Assembly (NCBI GenBank): GCA_017646005.1
Contig: JAGCNJ010000018.1
Span: 1-44,418 of the forward strand
Length of the DNA: 44,418 nt
Direction of reading: 5' to 3'
From: Clostridia bacterium
GTDB lineage: Bacteria; Bacillota; Clostridia; Oscillospirales; CAG-272
Below the pieces are notes generated by a model that was not told where the DNA came from, searched no databases, and saw nothing but the letters and a program-made list of their open reading frames with translations. The position numbers and the translations under genes are program-made. Positions 7,030-15,193 of this stretch are shown here, in pieces (positions within the stretch are counted from its first letter, which is position 1; each line of letters begins with the position of its first letter).

Positions 7030-7749
7030 TTATTTTTCTGTGTAATATACTACCGAATCTGCTATAGCCTTAAGCTCATCTTGGCTCACCGCTTCTGTGT
7101 CCTTTATGAGTATAAAAAGTGTATCCTCTGCAATATATCTTACATAATACCCTTCACTGCACTTGCCGAAGTGTGCGCCCGATACCGATTCGGCTTCGCT
7201 TGTTATCTCGCATTCAAGCTCGCTGTTAATGCTTACAACAACCGATTCGGTCGGAATTTTCAATGGGAGCGCATAGGTAAAGTTTCCGTTTATGCTATAA
7301 GCTACTTCTGCTTCTTTTACAAGTCCGGATTCCGTCGTTTTGCCGTAAAAAGAATTGTCCGCCTTATTTTTCGGTCCTGCACTCTTCATAATAATCTTTG
7401 CGTCTTCGTTTTGTGATTTTGCTGTCGGAGCGGGAAGGCTTTCATCAAATAAGACCTCCTCTTGTGCTTCTTCTTCCACGATTTCATAATCGTACATCTC
7501 ATACTCGGCAGCGCAGTCAGCGGTAATGCTGGCAGCAGTATAGCTGTATGCGAATGCAGCATCCTCTGCAGTCTTGACACCGCCGTTAAGAAGCATAGGC
7601 ACTGTTCTTACCGATATAAAAACAGCTACGCAGGCGCACGCGGAAAGCGTTGCACAGGTTGAAATCATGCGCACGCGCTTGCGTCTTATCTCTTGCTCTT
7701 TTGCGTATTTCTCATACACGCCCGATATAAATTCAAGCTCTGTTTTCAC
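7030..7749 (-). CDS. Probable membrane anti-sigma factor for the adjacent ECF sigma factor
   Basis: No specific family is recognised. The protein has 239 residues from a GTG start (7749) with AGGAGGG upstream. It has a short charged cytoplasmic N-terminus (about 1-25, with RRKR), one transmembrane segment (about 28-48) and a soluble outer part of about 190 residues rich in Glu, Ala and Val. It overlaps the end of the sigma gene by 17 bases, so the two are translationally coupled, the usual arrangement for a sigma factor and its cognate anti-sigma. A zinc HxxxCxxC motif is not seen, so it is not a classical ZAS protein. The role is inferred from gene order and topology. Confidence 0.6.
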   Translation of the reverse strand: MKTELEFISGVYEKYAKEQEIRRKRVRMISTCATLSACACVAVFISVRTVPMLLNGGVKTAEDAAFAYSYTAASITADCAAEYEMYDYEIVEEEAQEEVLFDESLPAPTAKSQNEDAKIIMKSAGPKNKADNSFYGKTTESGLVKEAEVAYSINGNFTYALPLKIPTESVVVSINSELECEITSEAESVSGAHFGKCSEGYYVRYIAEDTLFILIKDTEAVSQDELKAIADSVVYYTEK

Positions 7750-8287
7750 CGTACACGCCCTCCTTTTCAAGTTCTTTTCTTGCAGATGCTCTTGCTCTGA
7801 AAACAAGATTTTCTATCTGCTTTTTATTCTTGCCCATTACTCTGCCCGCTTCCTCATAGGACAAATCCTCAATATATACGAGGTAAAGCGCGTTTCTGTA
7901 GTCGTCTGTAAGGCGATCAAGCACCTTGTAGAGCTTTTCGTTTTCTTCGTTCTTTATAACGTGCTCGGCAAGTGTGCGCTCGTCGCTTTCGGTATTTGGA
8001 TCGATCTCGTCGTCGCTTACGAATTTGCGGCGCCTTAAGTAATTTATCGCTTTGTTTTTTGCTATCGTAAACAGATAGGTCTTAAGCGAGCAGGAAAAAT
8101 TGTATCTGTGCTTATGTATCAAAAGCTCAACGAAAGCATCCTGCGCTATCTCCTCGGCTACAGACACCGAGCGCACGTAGCGCATTACGAAAAATATAAG
8201 GTTTTCTCGGTATTCCTTTATAATGCTGTCAAAGGCATGATCGTCACCGTCAAGGTAAGCACGAAACAGCTCGTTACCCGTTGGCAC
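7733..8287 (-). CDS. ECF-type RNA polymerase sigma-70 factor
   Basis: This short sigma factor (184 residues from GTG 8287) has region 2 (about 7-75, with AEEIAQDAFVELL and SCSLKTYLFTIAKNKAINYLRRR) and region 4 (about 110-165, with DLSYEEAGRVMGKNKKQIENLVFRA as the helix-turn-helix for the -35). No region 1 or 3 is present, as expected for ECF factors. The GTG at 8287 has a full GGTGAT ribosome match at ideal spacing. An ATG eight codons upstream (8311) is in frame but lacks a ribosome site. It is read from its own sigma-A promoter and followed by an overlapping membrane anti-sigma candidate, so it probably responds to an envelope signal. Targets are unknown. Confidence 0.88.
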   Translation of the reverse strand: MPTGNELFRAYLDGDDHAFDSIIKEYRENLIFFVMRYVRSVSVAEEIAQDAFVELLIHKHRYNFSCSLKTYLFTIAKNKAINYLRRRKFVSDDEIDPNTESDERTLAEHVIKNEENEKLYKVLDRLTDDYRNALYLVYIEDLSYEEAGRVMGKNKKQIENLVFRARASARKELEKEGVYGENRA

Positions 8288-8354
8288 AGTATCACCTTCC
8301 CTCGTTTCCATAGTTTATACGCGCGTGGTGTGACAAACACTCACCGCAATTTTC

Positions 8355-8383
8355 ATTTTATCACATTTTTTCACTCTGTGCAA
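8355..8383 (-). promoter_or_regulatory. Sigma-A promoter of the ECF sigma gene
   Basis: On the minus strand, TTGCAC (8378-8383) and TAAAAT (8355-8360) are 17 bases apart. It is arranged back to back with the promoter of the AlaX gene. Confidence 0.65.
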
Positions 8384-8404
8384 TAGCAAAGTATAATTTC
8401 ACCC

Positions 8405-8433
8405 TTGCAAATCTACTACTTTTCTGCTACAAT
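8405..8433 (+). promoter_or_regulatory. Sigma-A promoter of the AlaX-like gene
   Basis: TTGCAA (8405-8410) and TACAAT (8428-8433) are separated by 17 bases, 27 bases before the ATG at 8461. Confidence 0.7.
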
Positions 8434-8460
8434 AATAAAAAACATCCAACGGAGAATGCT

Positions 8461-9621
8461 ATGACCGAAAAGCTTTACTATCTCGATAATAAATTAAGCG
8501 AATTTGATGCAAACGTGCTTTCCTGTGAGTGTGACGGCGATCGTTACAGTATAATTCTTGACAAGACCGCATTCTTCCCCTGCGAGGGTGGGCAATATGC
8601 CGACACGGGTATGCTCGGCGGCGTGCGTGTGCTTGATGTGCGCGAAAAGGACGGCGTTATCACACATATTACAGACGGCGCGCTCGAAGTCGGCGCGAGC
8701 GTTCACGGCGTGCTTGATTTTGACGATCGCTTTGAAAAAATGCAGTGCCATTCGGGTGAGCATATCGTTTCGGGGCTGATACACAAGCTTTACGGGCTTA
8801 ATAACGTCGGCTTTCACCTTGGACGCGACGACGTAACGCTTGATTTTGACGGTGTGCTCGGCGCAGATGAGCTTGCGCACATAGAGGCTCTTGCCAACCG
8901 CGCGGTTTATGAAAACATCCCGATAATATGCGAGTTTCCCGGACCTGACAAGCTTGCAGAGCTTGATTACAGAAGCAAGCTTGAGCTAACCGAAAACGTG
9001 CGAATAGTAACGGTCGGTGATATCGACATGTGTGCCTGCTGTGCGCCGCACGTTTCACGCACCGGTGAGATAGGCATTATAAAGCTGCTCGATTTCATCC
9101 ATTATAAGGGCGGTATACGCGTGCATATGCTCTGCGGAGCGCGTGCGCTTCGCGATTACGGCGAAAGATACAGGCGCAACCGCGAAATATCCAATCTGAC
9201 CTCGCTTAAGCAAACCGACGTGGTGTCGGGTGTTGAACGATTGCTTGATGAAAACGGCAGGCTCAAGGGTGAACTTGTTGAAACAAAAAAGTCGATAGTA
9301 AAAAGAATGATCGCCGGCATAGAAAAGAGTGAAAAAAGTATCGTCATATTTGAGGACACAGTCGGCATTGATATGATGCGCGAGTATGCAAATACCGCGG
9401 CGGCAAGCACTGACGGAATATGTGCCGTGTTCTGCAAAAAAAGTGATACAGAGTACAATTTCATCCTTGCATCACGCGACGGTGCGAGAATGAGTACCGG
9501 CGATGCGCTTAAGCTTATGAAGGAAAAATTCGGCGCGCGCGGCGGCGGTGCCGGCAGTATGGTTTCGGGCACGGTGAGCGCGGATGGAAATGCGCTCCAT
9601 GCATTTGTGGAGAATATATGA
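8461..9621 (+). CDS. AlaX-type alanyl-tRNA editing protein with DHHA1 domain
   Basis: This 386-residue protein matches the long AlaX class: a free-standing relative of the editing half of alanyl-tRNA synthetase that hydrolyses Ser- or Gly-tRNA(Ala). FFPCEGGQ-D (about 38-48) is the entry motif. Zinc ligands are HSGEH (His97, His101) and C-x3-H (Cys193, His197, in CACCAPH). The C-terminal part (about 235-386) is a DHHA1-like domain ending in GGGAGSMVSG. No aminoacylation domain is present, so it is not AlaRS. The ATG at 8461 follows ACGGAGA. It is monocistronic, with its own promoter and a strong terminator, and acts in the cytoplasm in translation quality control. Confidence 0.9.
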   Translation: MTEKLYYLDNKLSEFDANVLSCECDGDRYSIILDKTAFFPCEGGQYADTGMLGGVRVLDVREKDGVITHITDGALEVGASVHGVLDFDDRFEKMQCHSGEHIVSGLIHKLYGLNNVGFHLGRDDVTLDFDGVLGADELAHIEALANRAVYENIPIICEFPGPDKLAELDYRSKLELTENVRIVTVGDIDMCACCAPHVSRTGEIGIIKLLDFIHYKGGIRVHMLCGARALRDYGERYRRNREISNLTSLKQTDVVSGVERLLDENGRLKGELVETKKSIVKRMIAGIEKSEKSIVIFEDTVGIDMMREYANTAAASTDGICAVFCKKSDTEYNFILASRDGARMSTGDALKLMKEKFGARGGGAGSMVSGTVSADGNALHAFVENI

Positions 9622-9622
9622 G

Positions 9623-9654
9623 AAAACCGCGACGGAATAAACCGTCGCGGTTTT
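9623..9654. terminator. Bidirectional intrinsic terminator between convergent genes
   Basis: AAAACCGCGACGG and CCGTCGCGGTTTT form a perfect 13-bp stem around AATAAA, with A and T tracts on the two sides. It can serve the AlaX gene and the HAD gene. Confidence 0.9.
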
Positions 9655-9686
9655 GTGTTGTTATGGTGAACTCCATGCCGTGAGCT

Positions 9687-10346
9687 TCAATTTCTTTTCA
9701 TTATTACATCCAAAATCTCGTTGGGCGTTGATACTATCGCGTCGGCGCCGTTTGCCTCAAGCTCTGCCCTGTCGCGAAAGCCCCACAGCACGCCGACCGT
9801 ATACGCGCCTGCCGCACGTCCGGTTTTCATATCTACGTCGGTATCTCCAACGTACACACATTCGTCGGGCTTTATACCAAGCTCGTCAAGCAAGGCTTTT
9901 AGCATCGCGGGGTCGGGCTTTAACGGCACGCCGTCGCGCGCGCCGTAGACCTTATCAAAGCTATCACCAAAGAAATGGCTTACGTTACTTTTTACCGCAA
10001 AATCGGGCTTATTTGAAAGCACCGCCTGCTTTATCCCCATTTCACCGAGCTTTTCCACAAGCTCGGTGATACCGTCATACGGCGAGGTCAGATACAACGG
10101 CGCGGCGTTATAGATCTCGTTATAATATTCAAACGCGCGCTCGAAATACTCATTCGCATCGGCATTATTTGCCTCGATCAGTCTTTTTATCAGCACTCTT
10201 GCGCCATTACCGACAAAGAGCTTATAGCGGTCGCTTTCAAAGCCATTAAGTCCAAAATGCTCCATAGCCTTATTCCCGTAATAGGTTATGGTCGAAAGCG
10301 TATCAAGAAGCGTACCGTCCAGGTCATATATAACTGTCTTTATCAT
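9687..10346 (-). CDS. HAD-family phosphatase (phosphoglycolate-phosphatase-like)
   Basis: This 219-residue HAD hydrolase of the Gph/PGMB subgroup has motif I DLDGTLLDT with nucleophile Asp8 and acid Asp10, motif II VLSNKPD (about 109-115), motif III Lys in LKPDPAML and motif IV VGDTDVDMKTGRAAG (about 162-176). A helical cap lies between motifs I and II. Likely a cytosolic phosphatase for phosphoglycolate or a sugar phosphate; the exact substrate cannot be read from sequence. Its ATG overlaps the stop of the metallophosphoesterase upstream by ATGA, so the pair is coupled. A decayed copy of its first codons lies at 11482-11529. Confidence 0.88.
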   Translation of the reverse strand: MIKTVIYDLDGTLLDTLSTITYYGNKAMEHFGLNGFESDRYKLFVGNGARVLIKRLIEANNADANEYFERAFEYYNEIYNAAPLYLTSPYDGITELVEKLGEMGIKQAVLSNKPDFAVKSNVSHFFGDSFDKVYGARDGVPLKPDPAMLKALLDELGIKPDECVYVGDTDVDMKTGRAAGAYTVGVLWGFRDRAELEANGADAIVSTPNEILDVIMKRN

Positions 10347-11464
10347 AATTCTATGCTCTTGCTTCCGTATATCTCGCCGCTATCGCTGTTGAACTTAACC
10401 TCTGCCACGCCGTTTTCAAGGCTTATCGCGCATCCGATAAAGCCCATTTCTTTATTTTCGCGTCTGAAAGGCTTTGAGCCCACTATCAACGGGCAGGGCT
10501 GACCGAAGCTGTCATACTCATCACCGGGATATGACACAAAGCACTGATGCAAATGACCGGACAGCATGAGATGCGGCTTTACCTTTTCCGAAAGAAGCTT
10601 ACACCACTCGGTAAATATTTCCTCCTCAATATCAAACGGAGGCACAGACTTTCTCGCAAACGGCACGTGAGATATTACAAGCTTATACTCTACTCCCTCG
10701 GCTTCATACTCATTATCGGCGTTTTCGATAACCTTTTTCAAAAATTCGGTTTCACTGAGTCTGAATCTGTGGCAATCGACAGTACCGCCGTATTCTTCAT
10801 TCGTATCGGGCTTATCCTCTCCGCAATCAAGCAATATTGCCCATATCTTACCGATGCGGATGGTATAGAAGGACGAGCCTTTGGCGCTCGGTGTATATTC
10901 GGCAAACGCCTCTGCGCAAAGTCCGCGAAGATCGTGGTTTCCGCGGGAAAACACACACGGTATACTTCCCTCTGTGATCTGCGACACGATCTCATACACG
11001 GTATCAAAGTTTTCAACCGTACCGCTATGGTTGGGAATATCTCCGTTAAGCACGAGCAGATCAAGCTCACTTCCGAAATGTTTACCTGCGCGCACGGGTG
11101 ATACTATCTCATTATGCGCGTCCGCGATATGGTAGATATTTATCCTTCCACCTCTTACAGGCTTGAAATCATATTCTGCGAGCACCTCGTCCTCAAGCTC
11201 GGGAAAATACGGCTTACGGTTAATAATTTTACGGTATCCGAGAGTATACTTTCCGGCATTGTCAAGCTTTTTCATAGGAACGATCATTCTGTGAACCGGT
11301 GTTTCTGATCGGTTTATACCGTTTGCGCTGTCATAAAATCTTTCGCCGCCTATCTCTGCAAACATTATACAGCTTGCCTTTACGGGCACCATTATCTGAT
11401 AATCGTGTCCGACTGCAAATACTGCCGGATGGGTTTTAAGATTTTCCGCTATATTCTTTATCAT
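10343..11464 (-). CDS. Calcineurin-like metallophosphoesterase (copy 1)
   Basis: This 373-residue protein has the full set of calcineurin-like metal motifs: DAH (Asp115, His117), GD (141-142), GNHD (175-178), His266 and GHLH (303-306). The first 105 residues form a beta-rich domain resembling the Ig/FnIII-like part of purple-acid-phosphatase relatives. There is no signal peptide, so it should be cytosolic. The ATG at 11464 has a TGAGGA site. It is a close paralogue of the gene just upstream (11524-12648), with the same leader sequence and nearly the same protein along its whole length. The substrate is unknown; a phosphodiester or phosphomonoester is expected. Confidence 0.88.
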   Translation of the reverse strand: MIKNIAENLKTHPAVFAVGHDYQIMVPVKASCIMFAEIGGERFYDSANGINRSETPVHRMIVPMKKLDNAGKYTLGYRKIINRKPYFPELEDEVLAEYDFKPVRGGRINIYHIADAHNEIVSPVRAGKHFGSELDLLVLNGDIPNHSGTVENFDTVYEIVSQITEGSIPCVFSRGNHDLRGLCAEAFAEYTPSAKGSSFYTIRIGKIWAILLDCGEDKPDTNEEYGGTVDCHRFRLSETEFLKKVIENADNEYEAEGVEYKLVISHVPFARKSVPPFDIEEEIFTEWCKLLSEKVKPHLMLSGHLHQCFVSYPGDEYDSFGQPCPLIVGSKPFRRENKEMGFIGCAISLENGVAEVKFNSDSGEIYGSKSIEL

Positions 11465-11481
11465 TTTATCCTCACTACCTT

Positions 11482-11529
11482 AAATCAAAAAGCGTACCGT
11501 CAAGGTCGTATATTACGCTTTTATCACAG
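11482..11529 (-). pseudogene. Decayed 5' remnant of a HAD phosphatase gene
   Basis: On the minus strand the 48 bases between the two phosphoesterase genes align with the start of the HAD gene at 10346. They encode VIYDLDGTLFD, almost the same as VIYDLDGTLLD, but a one-base deletion near codon 3 breaks the frame and only about 16 codons remain before the next gene's leader. It keeps the same position, overlapping the stop of the phosphoesterase, as the intact HAD gene. Confidence 0.8.
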
Positions 11530-12648
11530 TTTCACGCTTTCGCTGCCAAAGATTTTTCCGCTGTCATCATTGAACGTAACGTTTGCTACGCCGTTTTCAA
11601 GGCTTATCGCGCATCCGGCAAAGCCCTTTTCGCCGCTTTCACGCTTGAAGGGCATTGAGCCTATTACCATCGGACATGGCTGACCGAAGTTATCATACGC
11701 CTCATCACCAGGGTATGATACACGGCACTGATGCAAATGTCCTATAAGCATAAGATGCGGCTTGATTTTTTCTGAAAGAAGCTTACACCAATCGGTAAAT
11801 ATTTCTTCCTCGATATCAAACGGAGGGACCCGTCTTTTTGAAAACGGAATGTGGGATATTACAAGCTTATACTCTACCCCGTCTGCATTATACTCGTTAT
11901 CGGCATTTTCGATGACCTTTTTCAGTAATTCGGTTTCGTTAAGTCTGAATCTGTGGAAATCTACCGTTCCGCCGTATTCTTCGTTTTCATCAATCTTATC
12001 CTCACCACACTCGAGCAATATTGCCCATATCTTACCGATGCGGATGGTATAGTAAGACAAGCCTCTGTAGTTCGGCATATACTCTGACAATGCCTCTGCG
12101 CAAACTCCTCGAAGATCGTGGTTTCCGCGGGAATATACACACGGTATGCTTCCCTCTGTGATCTGCGATGCGATCTCATATTCGATATCTAAATTTTCTA
12201 TCGTATTACTATGATTGTGAATATCTCCGTTAAGCACGAGCAGATTAAGATCTTTTCCGAAATACTTACCTGCGCGCACCGGTGCATCTATTGCAGTATG
12301 CGCGTCTGAAATATGGTAGATATTGATCTTATCACCTTTTACGGGCTTGAAATCATACTCAACGAGCACCTCGTCCTCAAGCTCGGGGAAATACGTCTTA
12401 CGGTTGATCATCTTACGGTATCCGAGAATATATCCTCCCGCATTGTCAAGCTTTTCCATCGGCACGGTTATTCTGTGCACAGGTGGATCGGAACGGTTTA
12501 TGCCGTTCGAGCTGTCATAAAATCTTTCGCCGCCTATATCTGCAAACATTATACAGTCTGCCTTTACAGGCACCATTATCTGATATTCGTGTCCGACAGC
12601 AAATACCGCCGGATGAGTTTTAAGATTTTCCGCTATGTTCTTCATCAT
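11524..12648 (-). CDS. Calcineurin-like metallophosphoesterase (copy 2, tandem paralogue)
   Basis: This 374-residue paralogue of the gene at 10343-11464 is collinear over its full length. It keeps all metal motifs: DAH, GD in NGDIHN, GNHD, ISH and GHLH. Differences are scattered substitutions, including in the residues around the active site (NGDIHN here, NGDIPN in copy 1) and in the loop before the ISH motif, so the two may differ in substrate. The ATG at 12648 follows TGAGGATAAA, the same leader as copy 1. It lies 45 bases after uxuA, beyond a hairpin, and belongs to the long minus-strand block. Confidence 0.88.
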   Translation of the reverse strand: MMKNIAENLKTHPAVFAVGHEYQIMVPVKADCIMFADIGGERFYDSSNGINRSDPPVHRITVPMEKLDNAGGYILGYRKMINRKTYFPELEDEVLVEYDFKPVKGDKINIYHISDAHTAIDAPVRAGKYFGKDLNLLVLNGDIHNHSNTIENLDIEYEIASQITEGSIPCVYSRGNHDLRGVCAEALSEYMPNYRGLSYYTIRIGKIWAILLECGEDKIDENEEYGGTVDFHRFRLNETELLKKVIENADNEYNADGVEYKLVISHIPFSKRRVPPFDIEEEIFTDWCKLLSEKIKPHLMLIGHLHQCRVSYPGDEAYDNFGQPCPMVIGSMPFKRESGEKGFAGCAISLENGVANVTFNDDSGKIFGSESVKL

Positions 12649-12662
12649 TTTATCCTCATTAT

Positions 12663-12692
12663 ATTAAAGGGGCACGACTGTGCCCCTTGATT
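12663..12692 (-). terminator. Hairpin after uxuA, probable terminator or attenuator
   Basis: AAGGGGCAC and GTGCCCCTT form a perfect 9-bp stem around a 4-base loop. On the minus strand it is followed only by TTTAATAT, so read-through into the phosphoesterase genes is likely; no clear promoter lies between. Confidence 0.6.
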
Positions 12693-13748
12693 TTATTTAT
12701 GAGCCTTGTCTATTGCTTCCCAGATTCCATTGATATACGCTGCACCGAGCGCACGGTCGTAAAGTCCGTAGCCGGGACGGCCCTGTTCTCCCCAGATCAT
12801 ACGTCCGTGGTCAGGACGAACATATCCGTTAAAGCCTGCCTCGTATGCCGCCTTCATGATCTCGTATATATCAAGCGAGCCGCATTCTGACTTGTGCGAA
12901 GTTTCGTTGAAATCACGGTCACCGGTAATAAGGATATTACGAACGTGAAGAAAATGAAGTCTGCCCATTTCCGTGAAATGACGCACCATATCAACTATAT
13001 CGTTTTCCTTGGATACTCCAAGCGAGCCTGTGCAGAAGGTAAGACCGTTGCAGGGGCTGTCCACAAGGTGAACGAAGCGTTCAAGGTTCTTTGCGTTTGT
13101 GATAACTCTCGGAAGTCCGAAGATGCCCCACGGCGGATCGTCGGGGTGGATCGCCATATTGACGCCGCACTCCTCACAGGTCGGAATAACACCATTCAAG
13201 AAGTACTTCATATTTTCCCAGAGCTTTTCCTCGTCGACCGACTTATATTCGTCAAGCAGAGCACGGAGTCCTTCCTTGGTATAGCTTTCGTCCCATCCGG
13301 GAAGCGAAAGCTCCTTGGTGTTGGGGTCCATGTCAAGCACCTGCGCGTCTCTGTAGATAAGCGAGGTCGAACCGTCCGCGTTTTTATGCGCAAGGTCACT
13401 TCTGAGCCAGTCAAATACCGGCATAAAGTTATAGCAGATGCACTTTACGCCTGCGTTTGCAAGCTTTTTGATGTTGCGTCTGTACACCTCGATATACTCA
13501 TCTCTCGAACTTTTTCCGAGCTTGATATCCTCGTGCACGGGAACGCTTTCAACAACCTCAAATGCGAGATTGTTGGCATTTGCCGCATTTTTGATCTTCG
13601 CGATGCTCTCATCGCTCCATTCCTTACCTACAGGCACGTCGTACACAGCCGATACGATACCTGTCATGGCAGGTATCTGAGATATGTACTCAAGGCTTAC
13701 AGGGTCGTTTTCGCCATACCAGCGAAATGTCATGTTGAGTTTTTTCAT
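12693..13748 (-). CDS. uxuA: Mannonate dehydratase
   Basis: This 351-residue UxuA family protein converts D-mannonate to 2-keto-3-deoxygluconate in glucuronate breakdown. Seen are the N-terminal TFRWYG, the central CEECGVNMAIHPDDPPWGIFGLPR (about 190-213, split here as CEECGVNMAIHPDD then PPWGIFGLPR), CTGSLG (about 241-246), HVRN (about 275-278) and the C-terminal YVRPDHGR (about 312-319); these include the Cys and His residues of the metal site. The ATG has GGAAATAC upstream. It is placed 22 bases after the helicase-loader gene, an odd neighbour. No other hexuronate gene (uxaC, uxuB, kdgK, kdgA) is in the window, so it probably works with distant genes. Confidence 0.93.
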   Translation of the reverse strand: MKKLNMTFRWYGENDPVSLEYISQIPAMTGIVSAVYDVPVGKEWSDESIAKIKNAANANNLAFEVVESVPVHEDIKLGKSSRDEYIEVYRRNIKKLANAGVKCICYNFMPVFDWLRSDLAHKNADGSTSLIYRDAQVLDMDPNTKELSLPGWDESYTKEGLRALLDEYKSVDEEKLWENMKYFLNGVIPTCEECGVNMAIHPDDPPWGIFGLPRVITNAKNLERFVHLVDSPCNGLTFCTGSLGVSKENDIVDMVRHFTEMGRLHFLHVRNILITGDRDFNETSHKSECGSLDIYEIMKAAYEAGFNGYVRPDHGRMIWGEQGRPGYGLYDRALGAAYINGIWEAIDKAHK

Positions 13749-13770
13749 ATGTATTTCCTTTCATGATTTA

Positions 13771-14751
13771 TTATTCTTCATCAAGCTTTTTTATTCTGAT
13801 ATCCTCGCCCTTGAATACCATTACCGAAAATTCACCGAACAGGCGCGAGGTTATTCTGTCTGCATACCTCTGTCTTAATTCCTTCTGACCGAGGTTTGTG
13901 CTTATCATCATCGGCTTTTCGTTATTGATCCTCGAATTGATTATATTATAAAGGCATGATACCGTAAACTGAGTCGAAAGCTCTGTTCCGAGGTCATCGA
14001 TTATAAGAAGATCACAGTCAAAGTACTTACGCGTAACGCTTTCCCTGTCCGAATTATAATCGTGTGAAAATTTCTCATGCTCGAAATCGTCAAAAAGCTT
14101 TTGAGCGGTTTCATACACTACATCGTATCCGCGATCTATAACCGTTTTTGCAACCGATGTGGAAAGGTGCGTTTTTCCAAGTCCCGTCGTGCCGAAAAAG
14201 AGCATATTTTCGCTTGTTTTCGAATCAAAGGTGCTTGCATAGTCCTTGCAGGATTCAAGCACAAGCTTCATATTGTTACGCTCTTCCCCGGCTTTATAAT
14301 AACCAAGATCAAAGTTTTCAAAGCTCTGACGCGAAATAAGCTTTCCGATACCCGAGCTTTCGTATGTTGCAAGCGCAAGCGCGCGCTTCATACATATACA
14401 CATTTTTCCGTTATCGTCAAAGCCCTCGTCCGAGCAAAGCTCACACTCATACTTTACGTCGAAATAATCGCCCGGACAACCGCATGCATCAAGAAAGCTT
14501 TTGCGAATGCTTATATTGGCGTCGTACTCCGCTTCAATATCCTTTATTTTGCCTTCAATATCCTTTTCTCCCGAAAAGGCGGTTTCCATGATCCTTATTC
14601 CGGTTTCTCTTATAAGCGCGTTAAGCTTTTTAAGATCAAGATATTTTTCTTCAAGCTCTACGGTTCTGCGCTCACATTCCTTTTGCGCTTCAAGGCGCTT
14701 TTGCGAAAACTCTTCCTTGATCTTTTTTAAATTTTCTCTGCTGTAGCCCAC
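13771..14751 (-). CDS. DnaI/DnaC-type replicative helicase loader (AAA+ ATPase)
   Basis: This 326-residue primosomal ATPase has an N-terminal helical/coiled-coil part (about 1-80) and a cysteine cluster (about 90-120: CGCPGDYF, CELCSDEG, CIC) that probably binds zinc. The AAA+ module has Walker A GTTGLGKTHLS (about 187-197), Walker B LLIIDDLG (about 248-255) and a sensor near STNLG. In B. subtilis DnaI loads the DnaB/DnaC helicase at origins together with DnaD. The start is GTG 14751 with GGTGGAGG upstream, right after the stop of the DnaD-like gene (one base apart). The pairing supports the role. C-terminal arginine-finger residues (near RYADRITSRL) are present. Confidence 0.88.
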   Translation of the reverse strand: MGYSRENLKKIKEEFSQKRLEAQKECERRTVELEEKYLDLKKLNALIRETGIRIMETAFSGEKDIEGKIKDIEAEYDANISIRKSFLDACGCPGDYFDVKYECELCSDEGFDDNGKMCICMKRALALATYESSGIGKLISRQSFENFDLGYYKAGEERNNMKLVLESCKDYASTFDSKTSENMLFFGTTGLGKTHLSTSVAKTVIDRGYDVVYETAQKLFDDFEHEKFSHDYNSDRESVTRKYFDCDLLIIDDLGTELSTQFTVSCLYNIINSRINNEKPMMISTNLGQKELRQRYADRITSRLFGEFSVMVFKGEDIRIKKLDEE

Positions 14752-14752
14752 T

Positions 14753-15115
14753 TCAAGCCTCCACCGCGGCTGATTTTTTCTTAGCCGTTCTTCTTACAGA
14801 TTTTTCAAATGCATCGTCGGTATCAAAGCCCCCGACAAACTGTGATCTGCTCTTTTCATATGCCGAGAGCATATCGTTTAACTGCTCGCCCGTTCTTATT
14901 CCCTGCTTATACCATCTGTCGATTATTCCGCCCATATACGGAATAAACTTTCCGTTTTCCACGTGGCTGACCGATTTTTCATAAGCAACTCTTATCATTT
15001 CAAGATCGTATCCGTACTCACCAAGCCACTTTTCAACAAGCTTTGATTCCTTTTCGGTCAGCGACCTTTCTCCCGCGCCAACCATTTTTCTGATCTGCGG
15101 AAGTGCTTCGTGCAT
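14753..15115 (-). CDS. DnaD-like protein, C-terminal half (second DnaB_2 repeat)
   Basis: This 120-codon piece begins at an internal ATG with a weak AAAGAGAG site and carries the second DnaB_2 repeat, with the family's YxxGIIxxW-type core (MGGIIDRWYKQGIRT near residues 62-76). This is the ssDNA- and DnaI-contacting region in DnaD proteins. If translated alone it would lack the N-terminal oligomerisation domain. It ends two bases before the GTG of the helicase-loader gene. Confidence 0.55.
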   Translation of the reverse strand: MHEALPQIRKMVGAGERSLTEKESKLVEKWLGEYGYDLEMIRVAYEKSVSHVENGKFIPYMGGIIDRWYKQGIRTGEQLNDMLSAYEKSRSQFVGGFDTDDAFEKSVRRTAKKKSAAVEA

Positions 15116-15193
15116 ACTCTCTTTTTTTCTTATATATTCAGAAAGCGTTTCTACCGAATCTATTCCCTCATCAAAGAGCGAAAACGCTGTTTT

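Noticed and set aside
12894..13766. A 290-codon plus-strand open frame
   Set aside because: It is antisense to uxuA, which is unmistakable.
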